From the NCBI GenBank assembly GCA_030631445.1, contig DAOVLD010000059.1, positions 1-8,365 on the forward strand: DNA of 8,365 nt, given 5' to 3'. A model generated the notes under the pieces. That model saw only the letters and a program-made list of their open reading frames with translations, made no database searches and had not been told where the DNA came from. This DNA is from Bacteroidota bacterium. GTDB lineage: Bacteria > Bacteroidota > Bacteroidia > Bacteroidales > VadinHA17. Positions 4,160-8,365 of the stretch are shown in pieces. Numbering within the stretch: position 1 is the first letter of the stretch; each line of letters opens with the position of its first letter. Made by a program: the position numbers and the translations under genes.

Positions 4160-6520
4160 TTACATCCTATGTTCCGTCCTGCTGATGATCTCGTTTTGCA
4201 GGTCTTCTCCTAAATCATTGAAATAATCACTGTACCCTGCCACCCTTACAATCAGGTCACGGTAATTCTCAGGATTTTTCTGTGCATCTTTCAGGGTTTC
4301 CGCATCAACCACATTAAACTGGATATGATGACCATCCATTCGAAAATAGGCACGGATAAGATTTCCGAGTTTGACAATATTTGCTTCAGTATTAAAAAAA
4401 ACGGGAGAGAATTTCTGGTTAAGCAATGTGCCTCCGGTTTTAATGTGATCTATCCTTGCTACCGATTTTATTACAGCAGTGGGGCCCTTAATATCGGCAC
4501 CCTGAACAGGTGATATTCCTTCAGAAACAGGTTTACCTGCTTTTCTCCCGTCGGGCATTGCACCGATAACACTTCCGAAGTAAATATGGCTTGTGGTTGG
4601 TAACATGTTGATCCTGAATTCTCCTCCACGGGCAGTGGGTCTGCCATTCACCGCATCATAAAAACAGTCAAAAACTATTACTGCCTGCCGGTCGGTATAT
4701 TCATCATCATTACCAAACTTGGGGGTTTCATAAACCAGTTTATGCCTTAATTCATCAAATCCCCGGTAATTGGCTTTCAAAGCTTTTAACAGCTCAGCCA
4801 TTGCTATATCTTTCTTATCAAAAACATGATACCGGACAGAGGTAAGATTATCGGTAATACTACCCAGACCAACACCCTGGATATAGCTTGTATTATACCT
4901 TGCCCCTCCTGCATTATAGTCCTTTCCATTCTTAATGCAATCATCAATCAGGACAGAAAGGAATGGTACAGGCATAAAGCCGGCATTAATTTTCTCAATA
5001 ATATTGTTTCCCTTTATCTTGATATCGATAAACCGGTTTAACTGTTTTTTCCATGCCTCTATTAATTGATCAAACGACCTGAATTTTGTTGGATCTCCCG
5101 TTTGGATACCGATCTGTTTCCCTGTAACAGGATCCGTTCCGTTGTTCAGAGTTATCTCAAGTACCTTATTAAAGTTAAAATAGCCCGTTAGAAAATATGC
5201 CTCCGTACCAAAAGCTCCGGACTCAACACATCCGCTGGCACCTCCATTACGAGCATCTTCAACTGATTTCCCCTGGCGAACAAGCTCCTTAATAATTGCA
5301 TCAGTATTAAAAACCGATGGCTGACCAAACCCGGTTTTAATGATCTTAAGCGCTCTATGGATAAATTTATCAGGGTTCTTTTTGCTCAGTTGTACCATTG
5401 ATGAGGGCTGGAGTATTCGCATCTCCTCAATAACATCCAATATCAGGTAACTAAGTTCATTTACTGCATCAGAACCATCTTCTTTCAATCCCCCCAGGTT
5501 GATCAGTGTAAAATCAGTATATGTATTACTTTCCTGAGCTGTTACTCCTATCTTGGGAGGTGAAGGATGATTATTAAATTTTACCCAGAAACATTGCAGC
5601 AGTTCGGTTGCTTTTTCTGTATCTAAGCTGCCCTCATTCAATCCTTTCTTATAAAATGGGTAAAGGTGCTGATCGAGTCTGCCCGGATTAAAAGAATCCC
5701 ACGGATTAAGTTCAGTGATCACTCCCAGGTGAACAAACCAGTAATATTGTAAAGCTTCATGAAATGTTTCGGGAGCATTTGCCGGAACTTTTCTGCAAAC
5801 TGCAACCATTTTTTCCAACTCCTCTTTTCGCTTACTATCCTGCTCATTTGCAGCCAGTTTAGTAAGCTTAGCCACATGCCTTTCAGCAAACATAATTAAG
5901 GCACCGGCAACAACATCCATTGCTTTAAGTTCCTCTCTGCGATCATACGCATCCTTGTCTTTATAATAATCCAGTTTTTCTATCTGCTCCCTTATCTCTT
6001 TCTGAATATCAATCATTCCCTGACTGTATATCTTTTTTCCTAGTACAGTATGTCCGGGAGCCCGTTGTTCCTGGAATTCAGTAAAAACACCGGCTTCATA
6101 TGCATTCAACCACTCTTTATCCATATTCTGCATTATCCTGTCGCGGTTAGTATTTCCTTTCCAGAACGGAATGATCTGTTCTTTGTATATCTTCCGTGTC
6201 TTTTCGTCAACCCTAAATGAAACTTTTGGTCTGGAATCAAGAATATCCAGATCTTTGAGGGAATGTAACGTAATCTCAGGATAGGTAGGAGTTGCTTTAG
6301 GTGCAGGACCTCTCTCTCCTACTATCAATTCAAAATCATTAATACATATATTTTTTTTCATTAAAATATATTCAAAGAGGTTTGCCCGTTCAACAGGTTT
6401 TGACAAACCCTGGGTATTTTGATTCTGATAATAATCAGTCACCAAAACAGCTCTTTCATGCGATAAACGGTTTATAGCATTCAGACTTTGCTCTCTTAAT
6501 TTTCTAACCCTTTCATTCAT
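4160..6520 (-). CDS. hypD: glycyl radical enzyme, probable trans-4-hydroxy-L-proline dehydratase
   Basis: This encodes 786 aa, cytoplasmic, with a full-length pyruvate formate-lyase-like barrel. The active-site loop GGASGCVESG gives Cys431 and Glu433. The C-terminal loop RVAGYSDYF gives the radical Gly762, 24 residues from the end. Catalysis would remove water from trans-4-hydroxyproline to give pyrroline-5-carboxylate. Residues I remember for Clostridioides difficile HypD (789 aa: F152, H160, D278, S334, F340, C434, E436, Y450, T645, G765) all recur here three positions earlier: F149, H157, D275, S331, F337, C431, E433, Y447, T642, G762. Glycerol dehydratase has Asp rather than Tyr at the 447 site, and formate lyase has a Cys-Cys pair, so both fit less well. 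The ATG at 6520 abuts a heptamer repeat and gives the family's usual N-terminus. The activase gene lies 98 bp upstream in the same operon. This hypD is unrelated to the hydrogenase-maturation hypD. Confidence 0.87.
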   Translation of the reverse strand: MNERVRKLREQSLNAINRLSHERAVLVTDYYQNQNTQGLSKPVERANLFEYILMKKNICINDFELIVGERGPAPKATPTYPEITLHSLKDLDILDSRPKVSFRVDEKTRKIYKEQIIPFWKGNTNRDRIMQNMDKEWLNAYEAGVFTEFQEQRAPGHTVLGKKIYSQGMIDIQKEIREQIEKLDYYKDKDAYDRREELKAMDVVAGALIMFAERHVAKLTKLAANEQDSKRKEELEKMVAVCRKVPANAPETFHEALQYYWFVHLGVITELNPWDSFNPGRLDQHLYPFYKKGLNEGSLDTEKATELLQCFWVKFNNHPSPPKIGVTAQESNTYTDFTLINLGGLKEDGSDAVNELSYLILDVIEEMRILQPSSMVQLSKKNPDKFIHRALKIIKTGFGQPSVFNTDAIIKELVRQGKSVEDARNGGASGCVESGAFGTEAYFLTGYFNFNKVLEITLNNGTDPVTGKQIGIQTGDPTKFRSFDQLIEAWKKQLNRFIDIKIKGNNIIEKINAGFMPVPFLSVLIDDCIKNGKDYNAGGARYNTSYIQGVGLGSITDNLTSVRYHVFDKKDIAMAELLKALKANYRGFDELRHKLVYETPKFGNDDEYTDRQAVIVFDCFYDAVNGRPTARGGEFRINMLPTTSHIYFGSVIGAMPDGRKAGKPVSEGISPVQGADIKGPTAVIKSVARIDHIKTGGTLLNQKFSPVFFNTEANIVKLGNLIRAYFRMDGHHIQFNVVDAETLKDAQKNPENYRDLIVRVAGYSDYFNDLGEDLQNEIISRTEHRM

Positions 6521-6543
6521 CTTGTATCTTGTATCTTGTATCT
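6521..6543. repeat. heptamer tandem repeat (CTTGTAT)3 touching the hypD start codon
   Basis: Three exact copies of cttgtat (6521-6527, 6528-6534, 6535-6541) plus ct end right at the start codon of the glycyl radical gene. On the minus strand the mRNA leader is therefore three repeats of AGATACA running into AAG-ATG. The repeat fills the place of the ribosome-binding region, so a change in copy number would alter the leader. Confidence 0.7.
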
Positions 6544-6567
6544 AACCCGTGATTATCTGTAATATCC

Positions 6568-6597
6568 GCCTGCCCCATAGCGAAGTGTATCGGGGTG
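6568..6597. repeat. GCCTGCCCC...TCGGGGTG repeat, copy in the operon spacer
   Basis: The segment gcctgcccc (6568-6576) and tcggggtg (6590-6597) enclose atagcgaagtgta. CCCC and GGGG can pair, as can ata and tat with a bulge. The same two end boxes recur at 8291-8356. It lies in the 98-bp gap between the activase and the glycyl radical enzyme, so it is transcribed with the operon and could form a hairpin in the mRNA. Confidence 0.45.
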
Positions 6598-6618
6598 TCA
6601 TCCGTGTTCTATTCTTTC

Positions 6619-7416
6619 TCATCCACCAATCCCTACAACAAAACCGGTTTCTTCAAACTTCTTTCTTATAGATCCTAATTTAAAAGCATCAGGCTCTTCA
6701 ATCTCGTATACTTGTTGTTTTAATCCAAGCCGCTCAGCTTTACTGCTTGCCATTTTATGATAAGGGAGCAGATCAATATGTTTCACATCCGGATATAATT
6801 CTTCAAGTAAGGCTCTCATCAGGTCAATATTTTTTTCAGAATCATTATAACCCGGCACAACTGGAAAACGAATTTTTATATTCCTCTTTCTGTTTGATAA
6901 CCATTCAAGGTTCTCAATAATAAGCTTATTAGAAACACCTGTAAATTTTTTATGTAATTTATCATCCATATGTTTCAGGTCATAAAGAAACAGATCAACC
7001 AGTTTATAAACATTTTTAAGTTGTTCTCTCTTTATATAGCCGGTTGTATCTAAAGCAGTGTGAATACTCCTGTTCCTGCAAGCAGTAAGCAAACCGGTTA
7101 AGAATTCATATTGAGCAAATGGTTCTCCTCCTGAGAATGTCACTCCACCTCCTGATTCCTCAAAGAAGATCTTATCCTTTTCAATCTCCTTCATCGCTTC
7201 ATTAACTGTCATCCAATAACCTATTTCTTTTTGTTTTTTAAAAACCTTTCCCTCCAGTTTATCAACATGCATATATAACTCAGTGTCAAAACACCTGCTT
7301 TCCGGGTTATGACACCACCTGCAATTTAAAGGACACCCCTTAAGGAATACAGTTGTCCTGATCCCGGGACCATCATGCAGTGCAAGTCTTTTTATGTCAA
7401 AGATCAGACCTTTCAT
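6619..7416 (-). CDS. glycyl-radical enzyme activase (radical SAM)
   Basis: This encodes 265 aa, cytoplasmic. It would abstract hydrogen from Gly762 of the neighbouring enzyme using S-adenosylmethionine. The radical SAM cluster motif is C28-PLN-C32-RW-C35 (CxxxCxxC). Other activase marks are DGPGIRT (15-21), CHNPE (35-39), GGGVTFSGGEP (89-99, the SAM-binding GGEP), DLKHMD (146-151), RFPVVPGYND (183-192) and LLPYH (216-220). Between CHNPE and GGGVTF there are about 50 residues with a single Cys (Cys42), so the two ferredoxin-type [4Fe-4S] clusters of many such activases are absent. Formate-lyase activase also lacks them, but this protein keeps the linker ending in MTVNEAMKEIEKDKIFF, which is typical of the clustered class. 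It is first in the operon, followed 98 bp later by the enzyme. The start at 7416 is preceded by an A/T-rich leader and a period-7 tract. The operon predicts its target better than its sequence does. Confidence 0.88.
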   Translation of the reverse strand: MKGLIFDIKRLALHDGPGIRTTVFLKGCPLNCRWCHNPESRCFDTELYMHVDKLEGKVFKKQKEIGYWMTVNEAMKEIEKDKIFFEESGGGVTFSGGEPFAQYEFLTGLLTACRNRSIHTALDTTGYIKREQLKNVYKLVDLFLYDLKHMDDKLHKKFTGVSNKLIIENLEWLSNRKRNIKIRFPVVPGYNDSEKNIDLMRALLEELYPDVKHIDLLPYHKMASSKAERLGLKQQVYEIEEPDAFKLGSIRKKFEETGFVVGIGG

Positions 7417-7431
7417 AAAAAAATTTAAAAA

Positions 7432-7452
7432 CAGTTGGCAGTTGGCAAATGG
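7432..7452. repeat. period-7 tract (cagttgg, cagttgg, caaatgg)
   Basis: Two exact heptamers and one diverged copy lie 16 bases upstream of the activase start codon on the minus strand. This is the same period and position class as the tract at the hypD start. Confidence 0.55.
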
Positions 7453-7665
7453 TCAATTTCCCTAAATTAAAGTTAAACCCGGCAACACTTGTTGTACAAG
7501 AGAAACAGTTAAGATTGATTTAATGTTAAAATGGATACAGAAAGAGAGGAATGCTCCGGGAAATATTCTCTAATAGAAGATCCAGCATTCAAACAGGCAT
7601 TTCCCATTGCGGGTATAAAACGGAATATATTTGGGTTGTCTGTTCATGCTTTTGGATATATGATA

Positions 7666-7697
7666 CAAATTTAAAACATTCTTGGATAGATTATCAA
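7666..7697 (-). promoter_or_regulatory. candidate Bacteroidota-type promoter of the activase-hypD operon
   Basis: On the minus strand TAAATTTG (7673-7666) fits the Bacteroidota -7 consensus TAnnTTTG exactly. A TTG (7697-7695) lies upstream with a 21-base gap, close to the usual -33 spacing. Transcription would start near 7659, giving a leader of roughly 240 bases before the activase. AT-rich DNA offers chance matches, so this is only a candidate. Confidence 0.3.
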
Positions 7698-7719
7698 GTA
7701 TTTGAGGGTAAATTTACAT

Positions 7720-8256
7720 TTACTCAGGTTCGTGCAACGGTTTTTTAACTAATATCCTGAGAAGGTCTTCCTCTAATGTTTCAGCAGGAGTTTCAATAAT
7801 TCTGCCCAGCTCCTTTATTCCATCATAAACAATAAAGGTAGGAACTCTTTCAATTTTGAGTGCACTTATGTCCATTCCTGGAACCATCTTATCCCTGTTA
7901 ACACTTATCAGTTCCACTTTTTCATCCGGTATACCCGCATCATCCATAATCCTGTAGAACCTGGGTACTTCCCTCTGACTATCAGAACACCATGAACCCA
8001 TAACTATCTTTATCCGCAATACATCATTGATCTGTTTTTTAAGTTTCTCAATAACACTTTGTTCAGGTGTATATTCCTCATATTCAAAATCGTACCATTC
8101 CTGAAATGGTTCCATGGTAAATGCATTGCGATTACATTCTCCTATCAGTATCATGCTACCAACTCTCTCGGAATATTCAACTTTATTTACATCCTGTGAG
8201 AACCCCGTTGAAATAAGAAGGAGGAACAGGAAAAATGCCGGGTAATAAGTTTTCAT
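7720..8256 (-). CDS. secreted thioredoxin-like protein with a single active-site Cys
   Basis: This encodes 178 aa. A signal peptide (MKTYYPAFFLFLLLISTGFS) is followed by Gln21, with cleavage likely between Ser20 and Gln21, as is common in Bacteroidota. The mature protein should be periplasmic. A thioredoxin fold spans about 80-172: strand IKIVMG (82-87), active-site segment SWCSDSQREVPRFY (88-101), strand VELISVN, and the cis-Pro loop VPTFIVYDG (138-146, Pro139). The active site is C90-S-D-S93 rather than CxxC, so it cannot form the usual internal disulfide. A second Cys (Cys41) lies before the fold. Single-Cys versions may act as isomerases, reductases of mixed disulfides, or non-redox binding proteins. 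It lies 303 bp upstream of the activase and is probably not part of that operon. The ATG at 8256 places the signal peptide correctly. Confidence 0.8.
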   Translation of the reverse strand: MKTYYPAFFLFLLLISTGFSQDVNKVEYSERVGSMILIGECNRNAFTMEPFQEWYDFEYEEYTPEQSVIEKLKKQINDVLRIKIVMGSWCSDSQREVPRFYRIMDDAGIPDEKVELISVNRDKMVPGMDISALKIERVPTFIVYDGIKELGRIIETPAETLEEDLLRILVKKPLHEPE

Positions 8257-8271
8257 TTGTTATTTGGTTGA

Positions 8272-8291
8272 TTTGTTAATTCGTTAATTTG
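8272..8291. repeat. short tandem tract tttgttaa/ttcgttaa/tttg
   Basis: Two 8-base units (8272-8279 and 8280-8287) and part of a third lie 15 bases upstream of the thioredoxin-like start codon on the minus strand. It is analogous to the heptamer tracts at the other gene starts, with period 8 and T-rich content. Confidence 0.45.
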
Positions 8292-8356
8292 CCTGCCCCG
8301 TGAAATGCGACACTTGCCCTGCCTGCCCCGCAGGGAAGAATGACCGTGTCGGGGTG
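8291..8356. repeat. GCCTGCCCC...TCGGGGTG repeat, copy at the window end
   Basis: The box gcctgcccc occurs at 8291-8299 and again at 8321-8329, and tcggggtg closes the element at 8349-8356. Inside, ccctgc (8317-8322) pairs with gcaggg (8330-8335) around a 7-base loop. The outer boxes match those at 6568-6597. It is probably a dispersed intergenic element. No gene is seen in the final 109 bases of the window. Confidence 0.45.
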
Positions 8357-8365
8357 AAATTTGAG

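Larger units (their letters stand above)
7417..7719. other. gene-free leader upstream of the activase operon
   Basis: These 303 bases separate the thioredoxin-like gene from the activase, both on the minus strand. Short open frames exist but have no plausible protein character. The stretch holds a period-7 tract (7432-7452), a candidate promoter (7666-7697) and a perfect 10-bp palindrome, gtaaatttac (7708-7717), just past the thioredoxin stop codon. The size of the gap suggests that the activase operon has its own promoter. Confidence 0.5.

Noticed and set aside
4023..4226. Open frame on the plus strand over the palindromes
   Set aside because: It runs through hairpin copy 2, the AT palindrome and the period-7 tract, then antisense to the end of hypD.
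4325..5041. Two open frames antisense to hypD (4325-4513 and 4826-5041)
   Set aside because: Both lie inside a well-supported gene on the other strand and show no independent coding features.
4160..6520. True pyruvate formate-lyase, or hydrogenase-maturation HypD
   Set aside because: The active-site loop has one Cys (GCVE) rather than the adjacent Cys pair of formate lyase. The hydrogenase factor shares only the gene name.
7551..7748. Open frame of 65 codons upstream of the activase on the plus strand
   Set aside because: It has no recognisable features, overlaps the end of the thioredoxin gene antisense, and covers the candidate promoter.

Overview
The window looks like chromosomal DNA of an anaerobic member of the Bacteroidota, probably an uncultured Bacteroidales-like lineage. 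The clues are AT-rich leaders without strong Shine-Dalgarno sites, a possible TTG/TAnnTTTG promoter, a signal peptide cut before Gln, short heptamer repeats at gene ends, and intergenic spaces full of small palindromic repeats. An oxygen-sensitive glycyl radical enzyme points to anaerobic life. The organism call is inference.

Layout. Positions 1-78 hold the 5' end of a minus-strand HEPN-domain gene that runs off the window. Positions 79-812 hold no convincing gene, only several dispersed-repeat-like blocks, including a 10-bp hairpin between two CCCCGGAG boxes. Positions 813-3493 form a visibly AT-rich, all-plus-strand accessory block. It contains a DUF2971 protein, a zinc-ribbon membrane protein split by a frameshift at a run of ten A, a small exported protein, and a protein with a C-terminal HEPN-like R-x4-H motif. 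Positions 3494-4159 are a gene-free space between convergent genes, packed with at least seven hairpins. Positions 4160-7416 (minus strand) carry a glycyl radical enzyme and its radical SAM activase as a two-gene operon. Positions 7720-8256 (minus strand) carry a secreted thioredoxin-like protein, and the window ends in another dispersed repeat.

How the genes work together. The activase (7416 to 6619) is transcribed first and the glycyl radical enzyme (6520 to 4160) follows 98 bp later. The enzyme would normally be called a pyruvate formate-lyase homologue. Its length, its active-site residues and its distance from the radical glycine to the C-terminus instead match trans-4-hydroxy-L-proline dehydratase (HypD), with a constant 3-residue offset from the Clostridioides difficile enzyme as I remember its numbering. 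The likely role is anaerobic use of hydroxyproline, from collagen or plant wall protein, through pyrroline-5-carboxylate to proline. The reductase gene proC, often nearby, is not in the window. The activase lacks the eight-Cys ferredoxin insert found in many enzymes of its class.

The plus-strand accessory genes do not form a recognisable pathway. Two HEPN-type proteins and a DUF2971 protein fit a defence or toxin-like accessory region, but this is weak inference. I found no clear new system. The points most worth checking are the split zinc-ribbon protein with its 12-bp inverted repeat, the HEPN-like protein, the structured element at 2579-2678, and the repeat-rich gene ends.
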